Of a DNA stretch of 64,000 nt, positions 32,281-44,156 are shown piece by piece. Source of the DNA: Russula earlei. Taxonomy: Eukaryota > Basidiomycota > Agaricomycetes > Russulales > Russulaceae. The notes below the pieces were generated by a model. The model did not search any database. It saw nothing but the letters and a program-made list of their open reading frames with translations, and was not told the origin of the DNA. Position 1 is the stretch's first letter; each line of letters starts with the position of its first letter. The DNA is taken from the NCBI GenBank assembly GCA_025769875.1, contig JAGFNK010000013.1, positions 1 to 64,000 of the forward strand, written 5' to 3'. The translations under genes and the position numbers were made by a program.

Positions 32281-34643
32281 TCAACGGAAAATCCCATAGA
32301 GTGTGAGAAGGCAAGTGAAAGCTGTGACGACTACGCCTTTGACGCTGTATGGCATTAGAATTACACTGGCCGAATTGAGCCTTGGAGGCTGGCCAAGCAC
32401 AATGGTCGAAACCGGTAGCGGGCTCACAGTAGTATGTACGGCGCCATTCCCATCGGTGACAAGAAGTGTCGCGAGCGTCGGTGTTGGTGTCACCTCTGGT
32501 AGGGTGGTTACATTTAATTTTTCGGTCACGCCATCCGAGACATTCTCGATGAGTGGCGCATAGGTAGACGTCGCAAGGTAGCTCACAGCGAGAGCAGAGG
32601 TAGGGACAGAAGAGTTGAACATGTAGGGAGGGGTCGTCAAAGTTGGCGTTGGCACGATATAATTGGGTAGAGTCGTTGGGACAGCCAATGAAAGCGATGA
32701 GAAGAGGGCAGAAAGTGAGGAAGGTGACAGAGGTACCGCTGTTGCTGGTCGGAGCGGATAAAGTCCAATCAAAGGAGGCTCCTTATCGGCGATTCCGTAG
32801 CTGATGTATAGGAATATGAAGCCACGTATCAAGCCATGAGACTAGCGGAAATCGTACCTGAAAACGGTGTACACGGTCTGCAAGAAAGCAGAGCCTAACT
32901 GCCAGTCAATGCCGTCTGGGCTTGGAGGAGATGCCTTGGGCCATGTTAAACACAATACGGGTTCGCCAGAGGTAGGTCCAATGATGTAGTCAGATGGTAA
33001 GAGTGTGTAATTCCCAGCACTACAATAGAGTCCATTCAACAATAAGACTGGAAATGAGGTTTGCTAACTTACCTAAATGTTATCGTCATCGTCAGATTGG
33101 TGTCACATGGGATTGCCCATTGTCCAGCTAAGGATTGATCTATGTAAGACGCGGGTGAAGCAAACAAGGAGGCGGCAGCGCACTAGAATCAACAAGTCGA
33201 CTTCCATCAACAACAGAGAAAAGCCGTTCGACCTGAGAAAACAATTAAGCCTCTAAAGGAGAGGCGACTGAGAACTAGAGCTCACATCTTGATAGGGACC
33301 GAAGATCCCAGAGGTACCACTGTGACAGTTTTTGGTCCAGCTAGACAAAAGAGAAACAACCGCTCACATGTCGAACAACGCCACAGAGTGATCGGAATTC
33401 GCTTGAGGATATGTAGGTTGTAACGCGTAGGTTTGATTCCCTACCTACGAACTGAAGTATAAGCATTGGTAGACGAAGAGGTCGCCAGGATACTGACTGT
33501 GATGTTAGTGATAGGGATGGCCCATTGCAAGTAGCTAGACATATTGCTCTTGATGCCGATCGGCTCGAATGGGGTAACTTCAATCCACTCAATAAGGCTG
33601 ACGTTATTGACAACCGTTGAATCCACGGCGCCTACAAGCACAAGATTAGACGATAGTCCATCAGGAGGGTAACAGCAGACCTCACCAAGTGAGAGAGAAC
33701 CAGACGACCCATTGCGCTCCAGATTTACACCAAAAAGAGGATAATCTAGCTGGCCTTGCTGTGCTAACTTTGCGAAAAATGGCGTGGCTAATCAATTCGG
33801 TTATCAGAGTCAGGTGATTGCAATAAATCAAGGAGTAGACCTGCCATTGGCTACGAGGCCATCGACAGTGGAGAGTCTAGGAAAACCGAGGCCGAAGAGG
33901 CCGCTAACTTGATCAACAAATGAAACGTTCGTTGAATTTATCAAGCCTATGGAGAGGTCTTAGAGGAGGACAGTACATCCGGAAGAAGGAACAACGAACC
34001 GAACGCCTGCTGAGGTACGATAAAACTTCCAAGGTTAATGGCTTCCTCGGCGACAAAACCAGATGCGTCTAGAAGACAGTTAATGTAACTGCAAAGTGGA
34101 TACACTGATACGCACAGGTAGTGTCGGCAAAGCTCACGTTAAGTATAGTTGCATTTTGATTGATGGAGACGAATGATGGACTGGCGTAAGTCAAGGGATA
34201 CTTGGGCAAATTGTTGCATTGAGCAGTGGAACATGCTGAGGAGACAACCCAGATGTCTGATGACGCTGTGTCCATGGCGACACGAAAGCTGATGTTTCCA
34301 ATAGATATGACGGAGTAGAACGTCCTGCAGGTATGAGAGCACCGTGAGCCAACCACGACGCCACGAGGCGGGGCATGAACCTGCAAACTCACTGCTTGTC
34401 ACTGGCGAGAACCAACGGATAGATACCATCAGAAGTGAGAGTGATATTGGGGTTGTTGGTCGTCGAATTGGTCGTTGTACCATTTTCGGCGGTCTGACGG
34501 CTGACGATGTGTCGTGGAGAGGGGACGAACCGGCGAGCGGAAGGATGAGCCTGCCCTGCCACAGCCACGTCCAGCACGGCGAGAAAGAAAAGCAGTAGAG
34601 AGAGCATGAAACCAGCACTGGAGCGGCAGGAGCTAGAGGCCAA
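32281..34643 (-). CDS. Secreted pepsin-like aspartic protease, probably GPI-anchored
   Basis: Family A1 protease or protease-like protein. The signal sequence (FMLSLLLFFLAVLDVAVAGQ) and a short propeptide lead to YYSVISIGNISFRVAMDTAS, where the first catalytic motif is DTAS instead of the usual DTGS, followed by SDIWVVSSACSTAQC. The second catalytic Asp region is assembled across an intron as ALFD-I-GTSGIFGP (GAC AT / T GGT ACC), so both Asps appear kept. GSAFLQTVYTVFSYGIADKE is the conserved LGSPFLR-type segment. A Thr/Pro/Ser-rich stalk and a hydrophobic tail (VVVTAFTCLLTLYGIFR) ending at 32281 suggest GPI anchoring. Many N-x-S/T sites are present. About nine introns, some borders uncertain. 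The DTAS change may alter activity. Confidence 0.8.
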
Positions 34644-36075
34644 GTTCCATAAGGAGGTGCAGCTTATGGACTGGGCTGCGGATCTGATGTGGCCGCAGTG
34701 AGGTTAGAGACTACCCGTGAGAGACTCAAGCGGGCGACCTCAAAATAATACAACAACCGAGGTTCCCTCGGGTCCGGTCCGGGCGGGTCGTGTCAATATT
34801 CTGTACGGCGTCATTTTCGTCACAACCGCTTTCAATGCTAATTCGGTTGTAGTATACAATCACCGTCACTTCACTGCACCAAATCCTTTCGCCCATTCGG
34901 CCTTCCCGCCATCGTTGCCATCATTCCTGCCAATGCACAGCACATTCCATCCCATCCATTCTCCATTCCCCCTCGTCCGCCACAGGCTCTGTGAGCGTCA
35001 TTTTTTTTTCCCTGATGGATGCCTTCCCGCTGCGCCACCGTTCCTGCATGTCATCCATCTTTCATCTCCTTATCATCCTCGCTCCCGCCTCAGATTGCGC
35101 GGCTTGCGAGGCGCGCAAGAAAGCGTGAGGAACCGAATGCGTTACTGATGTTTGCAAAAATGGCTGGCCACGCGAGGATTTCGACCAAACACTGTATACA
35201 GATATCCTCAGGGAAGATACTTTGAGGAGGGAAGTAATACAGAGCGGATATTCTCAAATACAGGAAATATGTGCCTACCTTCGGCAATGCATCCGGACAC
35301 GTTTAGTGACCTTTGGGTTTGTCAGTGGCAGGCTTGGAAGTAGGGCCCTTGGGGCGGAAGGGCAGGGATCATGAGGTTTCTTAGGACGGGGAGGTCAGTC
35401 AGCACGAGGACACGCATTGACCAGGGGTTGAGGGTTCGGCACTGGTAAGGAAGGGAGGAGGATGAATATGCGACAGATGTATGAAGAAAAGGGGGCGATG
35501 AGATCTTAGGTTTACGAGGCGGGGGGAGCTAAACGTTTGTTTCAGGAACGGTGCTGCAATGGCCGTGGTTAATACTATTCCTGCGCCCTTATTCGGACAC
35601 CATCGATTTCTCACATATCTCTTACTCAACAACTACGATACTTTGAATACTGTATATAGTACCTTCTATCTACATACCCAATAAAAAATTTTTGATGAAA
35701 ACTGTGTTGTGTAGTGAAATCGAAAAATAGTTGTTTTTTTTTGTCACGCTTGCCGGCCGATGCCGTATCGGAGCACCGATTCATTGGTAGGTTCAACTCC
35801 CGGTGCCGGTGAAAGCCGAGAACAAGCCTGGCGGGATTTGAAACTTTTGGGGTGAGCGTGACTGTCCGAATTCGGACAGCGCACGTACACAGCTGTGGAT
35901 AGTTGCATCCATCCGAGATGACCTGGGCGCTTGCTTCGACGCCTATCTCCAGACGCACTTCCACAAGGATGGCATCCGTGATTCTTAAATACGCCCTCCA
36001 TCATGTCTTCCCGATACCCGTCTCCCATCCTATCTCTGCTGGATTATATCCCTTCTCATCTGTATAACTCCAGAC
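34644..36075. other. Divergent intergenic region, 1.4 kb
   Basis: Upstream of both the aspartic protease (-) and the small membrane protein (+). Open frames at 34717-35148 and 35626-35964 show no family motif or splicing logic. A GGTTCAACTCC string at about 35790 looks like a tRNA T-loop but does not fold further. Confidence 0.4.
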
Positions 36076-36720
36076 ATGCACTTCATCGACGTCCTCACTC
36101 TCTGTCTTTCCTTCCTCGGCGTCTACGGCCTTGTCCTCTACCTCCGTTTCCTCTTGCCCCGCAATGTCGTCCCCTGTGTCGCCGCAGCGTTGAGCGAAGC
36201 ACAGCAACTCCTCGATCGTGCGGAATACATGGGCGCCATTCCGCGTCTCAGCGAATATAGGTCCGCCTTGGCAGAGTACGAACCGACGTCCCTACCGCGT
36301 AAACGTCACCTCATACTGACCAACGACGCAGTCATGAGCACCAATTCATGCGCATGCGGAGGGAGAGTCATCGTTCTGCGACGATCCTCGGGCAGCTTCT
36401 GCTCGCTCTTCGGTCTGGCCTGACCTACAAGCTGTACGCGCTCTCTCTGCGGATCGATGCAATGAAGGTAAACATCGAGGTTCGTTGGAACAGTCCTCTT
36501 CGTTCCTCTGACGACTGACGAGTTCGCCTTAGCTCGCCATGGACGAACGACAGCTTTCCACGCAGAACCTCCCCACTATTGCGCTGCCCAACTCTGCGGC
36601 CAGTAAGCATTTGACATGTCTAGAATGTCATCAAGAGCACTCACTATTTGTCCTTCCTCAGTTGCAGCGATCCCGACGAACAACGTCGCAGAGCTACAAA
36701 ACTGCTCGCTGAACGTTTGA
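36076..36720 (+). CDS. Small hypothetical membrane protein
   Basis: Four exons (36076-36275, 36332-36467, 36533-36602, 36662-36720) give 154 residues. A single N-terminal hydrophobic segment (DVLTLCLSFLGVYGLVLYLR) is followed by an amphipathic helical region (VAAALSEAQQLLDRAEYMGA), then MRMRRESHRSATILGQLLLA and LTYKLYALSLRIDAM. I do not recognise a named family; length, splice sites and frame support a genuine gene. Probably a single-pass or hairpin membrane protein. Converges on cullin-3, 396 bp away. Confidence 0.65.
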
Positions 36721-37116
36721 AGCCATTCGAATTGTAGTATTCATCAACTCGTAGCTTCTCATTGCGCCGAACGAACGGATGAAACCCCTGGTTTGTGGTG
36801 GTTATATGTACCTAGGGAAATTTGTGTATTCTGTCATGCCGGGATTTGTGATTTGTAGTGTAGGACTTCAACTCTCCTCTTGATACAGTTGCTTCATTCG
36901 GTTGCCAGTACGGTGCTGGTCTATTGACAATCACGGCAAGTGCCTTGTGCACCCATATGCTTGATAGGACACGGCTCATTCACTCAATCACATGAGCTGT
37001 GATGAAGAGCAACCATAGACGAAAGTATCCACCCAAATTGTTCTCACTCACTCAGAGTTGCGAATAGAATAGAATACATGATGCCCACAGAAAAGTAATG
37101 CAAAAGATGTTCATGC
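36721..37116. other. Tail-to-tail spacer before cullin-3
   Basis: 3' ends of two converging genes. No coding signal is seen. Confidence 0.45.
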
Positions 37117-40093
37117 CTAGAGGTCAGATCGATGTGCGAAAATGAGCATAATCAGTTGCAGTGTAACAAAGAGACGACGACGACGACGACTTGCCAGATA
37201 GTTGTATGATTTCCTGTCATCACAACGCTCAAGATACTCTCTCTGAAACACCGCATAAGAACATTTCTCCCACGATAAAATTAGCACATCACCGCCTACC
37301 TCGATCAGTGCCTCAATCCGCTTCTTGATGCTCATCGGGTCCGGCAAGAACCGTGACGCGAGTTGTCGGGTAGCTTCGTTGACCAGTTCGTTGTGCGTCA
37401 TCTGCTTGCGGTCTTTCATGATGCGTACGATGCATGCCTTCACACACACCGTCAACACAGTCAGGTGTATAGATCAAAATTGTCTACGCACGTCCATTTG
37501 ATACCGACGCTCTTCATCCACGCGATCCTGCGTTTCCTTGCGCTCTTCGCCGCTTTCGACGCGCGCCGCGACGGTGCTGATTTTAATTTTCTGTAATGGG
37601 GACGAGAAATCCGCGTTGAACGAGAACGAGTCGTCCGGGTTTACGTCTCGTCCGCTCGGATGCTTCCGAAGCACCTTGAATTTTGTGCAAGCAAGCGATT
37701 GTAGGTTCCGCTGCAGATCGCCATCCGGAATTCCCGTTGCGTCCTTGATCTCCTCGTATGCAAGGGACTCACCCTCTCCAATATTCTCAAAAAGCAGAAG
37801 GATGACCAGGGCAAACGATGACACGTTGAGGTCATGTTTGCGTGCTTTAAACGCCACCCGCACGTCGGCACTACCCAGTGACGGTTGCCATGTAAGCTTT
37901 CTCCCGGAATGCCGTGACAGGTAGAATTGTTCGAAGGACTTGCTTGCTTTGACCAGCAAAGGAGGGAATGTACAAGGGACAGGCACGTAGGACATGGGCC
38001 AGAATGTAGATGTCATCACGGTGACATAAATGTCAACCTCAGGTGCCTGCGCATTCAAAGCATCAGACAGAGTAGAACTGGCAAAAGGAGGAAATGTACA
38101 GTGGTTCTGCTCAGGTGATCGCGATACGCTTGCATGGTGTCCGCAGACAATTTCATGTCGTGGAACATACCCTCAAGTTTGACAGTAAATTGAAAACCGC
38201 ATTCAACCTTGAGCTTGGCAAGCATCCCTCGTTCTGCATCATCGGACGCAGACCGATTGTGAAGGAGGCGCTTCGCGAGGTGAGCCTTGTAATATCGTTC
38301 GAAGACGTCCTTCTCTGTGATGAACCTAAACAAGCTGATGGATTTATCGAGGATGACCTCTACTTCAGCATCTGTTTTCTAGGCGTGTCCATGAGATGAT
38401 GCGCGTAATATGACAACAAAAGCCGCGCACCCCTTTCAAACCTTTCTTCAAGTTATCGTCAATATAAAGAGAGACGAATTCAGAGGCTCGCGGATGCTGG
38501 TTAATAAAGGATTCAAATGCCTAGGACAAGTCAGTGCTGTATCCACAATAATAAACGAACCCGACATTAACGACCTCGTTAAGTCCGCTCTCAATCTCAC
38601 GATTATTCTTGAATGCCGTCTCCCAGATGGCGTCAAACTTATCTTTCAGTCGAAGTACAGCCTCAACCCAACGGAGAGCCAGTGCGAGACCATGTGCACT
38701 AGGATTTGGGGGCCGCACTTTCGATTTACCTTTACCTGTAACGGACGCGTCAGGATCATCTTCAGCACCGCCGTCGCCGAGTTCTCCCCCCTCCCTGCTG
38801 ACGCTGTTGAGCTCTGTACCTCGCCTTTGTATCGAAGTCTTGAGGAGAACGACGCAAGCTTGGAACGCCATCAGGAACCAGTGAATACAGGAGATATAGG
38901 CGAGAAAGGTCGTCAAGCTTGTCATGGTCGATCATAGCGTTCAAGCCTGAACTAGTCATGTCAATGAGGGTTTGTAAGTGAGGTGTGAGGAGAGTATTCT
39001 CGAGAATAGCCTGGAGAGGGTTAGAAGTTTGTAAGGATAAGTACTGATGGACGCGTGATTCCTCCTCTGAGAGGCGTATTTGAACCTGACATGGCGAGTG
39101 TGAATAAGTCAAGAATGGCACAAGTCATGAGACATTCACCCTGCGCAGATATTCCAGGGCATCACAGGTCTCAAGCAGCCTCGAAGCCTCGGCCTTGTAG
39201 TATGCCTCACTTTCCCGCAAAATTTCGGGCTCCAGATACCGTTTATACGCCGTCATGCCATCCGGACTGTCACTTAGTTGTAACAGAGCGTCCACACAAC
39301 TCGTGATGGAAGATCGATTGATCACGTAACCGTCACGTTCGATGTGCAAGAGACTCAGGATAGCATTGATGATGTGGTCCTTTATTGGTGGACGAATGAT
39401 GTGCTTTACAAAAAGATCGCGGCCTAAGTCGGCAACTTCAAGAAGATTGGCAGATTTCACATATACGCGATCCTAGAAAGCACATAATTTCGGGGATTTA
39501 TGGGGCAAGGCGCTCGGAGTTGGAACGCACCATATACTTGAGAATGTGGCTCAACTTATCCATACAATCTGTATGGTCACTCCAAACTTTATGCACCGCC
39601 TTAAGGAGCCTCTCCCCTTCGTGGCCTTTCTGCATTGGGTCTTGCTCCAGTCCGGAAGGGAATGCCGGATGGATGGATTCCTCCGCAAGGCGATTGAGGT
39701 TTTCGATAACGAGGTCCCTGACGCCATCGTAGAGCATCTCCCCGTGCTTACTCACCACCAATTGGTATCCGAGCCGATAACACTCCTCGAAGGAGAGCTT
39801 GTGCGCGTTGTGGTGCTGAATTTCACGGATGTTTAGAGTAAGCCTTGCCCAGGATTCGTCAACGGCGATATTTGGACCATGCTTGATCAAAGATGGTAAG
39901 CAAGAGAAGGACCATAAGACTGGAGGGCGCGGACCTTGCGTGATGGGTGCTGAGGATGGCAAGACGTCAGCAGGGCGGGCTCAGCGGCAGACAAGGGAAT
40001 GCGCACAATCTTTGTTTTTATCTTTTTTGAGTCTGAGAAAGTGGGCTAAGGGGGGAGAATAATCAAAGGGTGGATGCACGCACTCGAGGCCAT
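37117..40093 (-). CDS. CUL3: Cullin-3 ubiquitin-ligase scaffold
   Basis: Scaffold of BTB-type CRL3 ubiquitin ligases. A short first exon (MASN, 40093) splices to [13 protein letters not shown], then [20 protein letters not shown] and [20 protein letters not shown], typical of Cul3. The body includes [20 protein letters not shown] (across an intron), [20 protein letters not shown] with [40 protein letters not shown] and [20 protein letters not shown]. The neddylation region [20 protein letters not shown] contains the acceptor Lys, followed by the winged-helix end [17 protein letters not shown]. Cullin-3 proteins normally stop right after this YLA-like end. Here the frame continues through a GTC microsatellite as SRRRRR and about 15 more residues to a stop at 37117. 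Exportin-T ends 145 bp upstream on the same strand. Confidence 0.92.
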
Positions 40094-40237
40094 ACAGTGG
40101 ATTGTAAAATTAAAATCAAAACAAACGGCCTGTCCTGTCCTCGCGACGCGTTTCGAGTCACCTGATGGACTTCCCACGAAGTCTCGCTCATCTTCGTTCC
40201 ACAACCACAGATACAGTGAATGTAATCTACTCGTATG

Positions 40238-43200
40238 CTATGAGCCAGATCGTGAGGCCCTCACGAAATCGGTAAAGTATTTACGGAACTGCTTCGAATC
40301 GAAATCGCGCATCCTTGTCGTAAATTCTAATGCCGTCTCTGATGGCCAGTTCTGGGCGGGTAGAAACACAGAGACGAAGAACTTGTACGACTCCTCTCCC
40401 CGGACCTTTCCGATCGTTTGTAAAAGGCCGGCAATTTCTTGAAGGACCTGAGCGGGGAATCAACAAATGGGGTAGAAAGAGCGGATCATCTTACCACAAG
40501 GACTTGCCCGTCTTTGATATTTAGCTCAGGTTGCGACAGCACCGCAAAGCTAATGGGCACAACATTTTCGTACACGAAACGTTCAAATCCGGGTACGCCC
40601 TGTGATCCAGGCATGACATCTACATTGGTCGCATCGGACAAAGGCTGTCCCCAGACATTCACACTCTTGGTTAGGAACGTGAAAGTGGCCCTTTGGCTCT
40701 GCGTATCTGAGGAATCGCCAGCAAGCTGGAGCATGCACTTCAATAACGGTTCGAAGCTGTCTTTGTTGCCTGCAGCATCGTCCGCGGTTACCGAGGCCGT
40801 AAAGGAGAGCGGCGAACAAAGGCTCACGATCGGATAAAAAGACGCCAGCCAAGTTTGAAGACAAGATGTTATTAAGCAGTGTGAGGTAGGCCCTCTTGCT
40901 TTCGCTATGCGTGAGTATATCGTCCGTTCCGGTAACAGGCTGAAACATGAGGTTCGTAACGTGGGCATTCAAAGGACCAATAAGCTCGTCCAACACATCG
41001 AACAGATCTTGCTGTCATGCGCAAGAACATGAGAGACGTAATGTTATTGTTCAGGATAGACAAACCTGGAGCTTGTGAACAAGGAGGTTGACGAAGTTGA
41101 TAAAGTCTACTAGTTCCGTGCCTTCGAAATGTGCGAGCAGATTGACCATGAGGGTTGGAATGAGGTCAGTGACCTCGGGACCTGTTGTGGCGAAGATGCG
41201 TGCAAACGCAAACCTCGTCTGCAAGCCATTGACCCTCAGATACAGAATGCAAGCTAATAAGCATTGGACGTACCGCATCACGCACGACCTTGAATTCTTT
41301 CATCGCTCCAAGAGACATCAGGATTGCCTGAGCTATATTTCTGAAGACATGAAGTGGTGGGAGTATAAAGTCATCTGGTAGCGGGGTTGGATAGTCAGGG
41401 AAACCCTTGGCCACGTTGCCTAAGGCCATAATGATGTGATGGATTTTTACGATGGGTAACACATCTTGTTTCTCCTTGAACGCTCTGAGATTGGTCGAGA
41501 GCTCATCTAATAATGGCGTGACAACGGAGAGCAATAGCACGGCGGACTGCTCTGGCGTCCTGAAGAAGAGCTGAACTAGAGTGCCAACTGTCTCAAATAA
41601 GTAAAGTTGTGGGTCTGGCGTAGAAGTAGCTTCTGTGAGAGGGTCATTGGGTTCGTTAGGATCGATTTCTGGGAGCTCAATGCGGATGGTAAGTGTGTCC
41701 CGAATACCCTCTAGGAGCGTCCCTGCAAGTTCGGGTGATACTTCCTTCTGGTTATCCTTGATAAATCGATGGAATAGATAAAACACCCGGGCGCGGACGG
41801 CAGATTTAGGGTTGTGCAGACCCCTGTGGAGACATGTAACCACCAAAAATACAGAGAAGTACTCGTGAACTTGCCTCGCATCCACCATCGCCTCCAATGC
41901 AGGAACAATACACTGCTTCCGCACTTTAAAAAAATCGCCATAGCGTGCCACAGTCTCGAAAAACTGCATCACAACTGCTTGGTTTGGATAGGCTGAAATC
42001 CCAGTTTCGAACAATGCCATAATTAATTCGCCGTGAGGGGTCAGCGGAAAGTCCGCATAGTCTATCTCTTTGCGTTTTTCTTTAGGAACTTGAGGTGCTT
42101 GGCTGAAAGCGGATCGACCCTTTGTTGAACCTTAGACAACGTCAACCTATAAGATAGCATCATGAAGGGTGACCGCTGACGAACTTTTATTGATTTCACC
42201 GAAGATGAAGACTAGATAAACGGCGAGCTCTGCATCGTTCCATTTGATGGCTGTCCCTGAAGCATAAAGCTGAAGCGTCTGAAGGACATGGCTTCGTATG
42301 GCTTCGACGACAAGAACTTGGTCAATGGAGAGTAAGGAGTCCATAAACGAACGAAGCTCCTTCGGGCTGTGGTTAAATGGGGAAATAAACATATAAACGC
42401 ATTAGAAGGTGGCATGCCTTGCGGAGGACCTCAAATGCTGCTCTGTCATCTTCATCAAGATCGTCAAGATCGGCACCCTCCTCCCATTTCATCTTTTTAA
42501 GGATAACGGCCTGTAATGAGGCAAGAAATGCTCGTTTTTGCTCATCTAGAGGCTCTGTCGCAAGTTTTCGGCTTCGCTTGTACTACCAGCATGTCAGCGG
42601 GCGATGGACGAGAATGAGGTCCGGAACATACACTGGCGAGGACTATTTGCAACATTGGGAATACAGTCGAGCACGTATCGTCGTATTCGTCCTCCATAAA
42701 TCTAAGCATGACGGGGAGGATTTGCTGCAATAACCCGGAACCCTCCGCTCGAACCTCATCAACAGGAGCATCCTTTGCAGAGGGGTGAGGCTGTCGATTA
42801 TATGGAAATTCCAGCAACTCACATCGGCTAGTTTGACAAGCTCTATACCTAAGACATTGAGCAGTCGTCCGAGCGCTTCACGATAAGACTCCTCGCCCTC
42901 ATCCGTATCATCTCCCCTGGCAATCTGCTCCGCGCGCGTCCGTTCTTCAAGCGAGTCAACAACTTGCCCGAGAGAGAGAACTTTTATGAGTTGAAGTTTA
43001 TCGGCGGGTTCTTTGAGGCCTTTCGAAATGATGCGACGCAGGGCTCCAGCAGCGGCCATACGAATGGACAAAGATGGATCCGACAACAAGGCAAAAAGGA
43101 GTGGTATCGTTGTTGGCGTTACCGTTAGATTGATGTCCACCCACCCTGTCAACAAACAAAGTTCGAAACGTCGACAGGAAAACGTTGTGATTAGGAGACA

Positions 43201-44156
43201 GACCTGCATATGAGCCAAAAGTTCTGATGCCCCAGTCTACCACTTCCAAAACGTCAGACGTTTCTCGACTTGAGGCTGCCGTTGCTTTCCTTAATACCTG
43301 CAGCCTCTCCGCATACTCGGCGACGACCGTCAGAACTGCCTCGTTGATCCGCGCTGCGTCCCTTTCTCGTACTGCATCTCTCACGCGAGCATCGCGCACA
43401 TGTCGGTCACTGTTGAATTGACGTGCGCCCTTGATAATTTGGTCCGCAACCTCTTCCGAGATCTCTATGATAAAATGAAAGAAGAGAAGTGAAACATGAG
43501 GGCTGAACAATGTTTGGGTGCTCGATTCCGCGGGGCGCATGAGCGCGAAAAGATCGGAGAAGAATGTAGGCCATCGGTCAAGGTACGTGGCGAGGAACAA
43601 AAGAGTCAATGTATGGGAGAATTTGTTGCGTAAAACTGGAGCGAATAGTCAGTTGAGAAAAGAGAAAGAGAGCGTTAATGGTTCGCCTACATAATGCATT
43701 GGATTCTGCTGACCCATACGTGTATTCGGACTGAATATATGCTAGGAACGCCTGTCGTAGGGTATCAAAGGATTTTTCGTCCAAAGGTTCTGACCTAGCG
43801 ATTGTTGCCAAGTAAGATGCATATAGACAAAAAAGTGTGAATGAGAGGGGCCCGATGTAAGACCATCAACGAAGACCACCACAACTGGGTAGAGTATCCA
43901 AGAAATGGTGGACTTACCTGGTCTCCAGGAAGTCGTCCAAAACGCGCAATGCGAAGAATCTAGCTTCAATGGGATGCTTTCGTTCACCAGTTGGTGTGGC
44001 ATCCACAAACAGGTTGAGTGCGAGGCCCCATGTTTCTCCTGCATTTTGCTGGATACTGGATAAGTACTCTAGAGCTTGCTGGTGCAGACTTCCTTGGTTC
44101 GGATCAGATGCAACGAGGATGGCGTGCACAACCTGATCAGCAGCTTGCTGTTCCAT
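40238..44156 (-). CDS. LOS1: Exportin-T (Los1), tRNA nuclear export receptor
   Basis: Karyopherin-beta that carries tRNA out of the nucleus with Ran-GTP. Start MEQQAADQVVHAILVASDPN at 44156; the N-terminal Xpo1-like repeats include ATPTGERKHPIEARFFALRV, FLRNKFSHTLTLLFLATYLD after a splice, and DRWPTFFSDLFALM. HEAT-type helices continue through WVDINLTVTPTTIPLLFALL with DPSLSIRMAAAGALRRIISK, GLKEPADKLQLIKVLSLGQV, and RYGDFFKVRKQCIVPALEAM. The last exon (VLQEIAGLLQTIGKVRGEES) ends FTDFVRASRSGS at 40238. It has many introns, consistent with a protein of about 1,000 residues. Same direction as CUL3, with only 145 bp between them. Confidence 0.9.

Noticed and set aside
34717..35148. 143-codon plus-strand frame between the protease and the small membrane gene
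   Set aside because: Low-complexity His/Pro/Ser/Phe composition with no motif or splice logic; it lies in a divergent promoter region.
35755..35815. GGTTCAACTCCCGG string resembling a tRNA 3' half
   Set aside because: The T-stem does not pair and no acceptor partner is present upstream.
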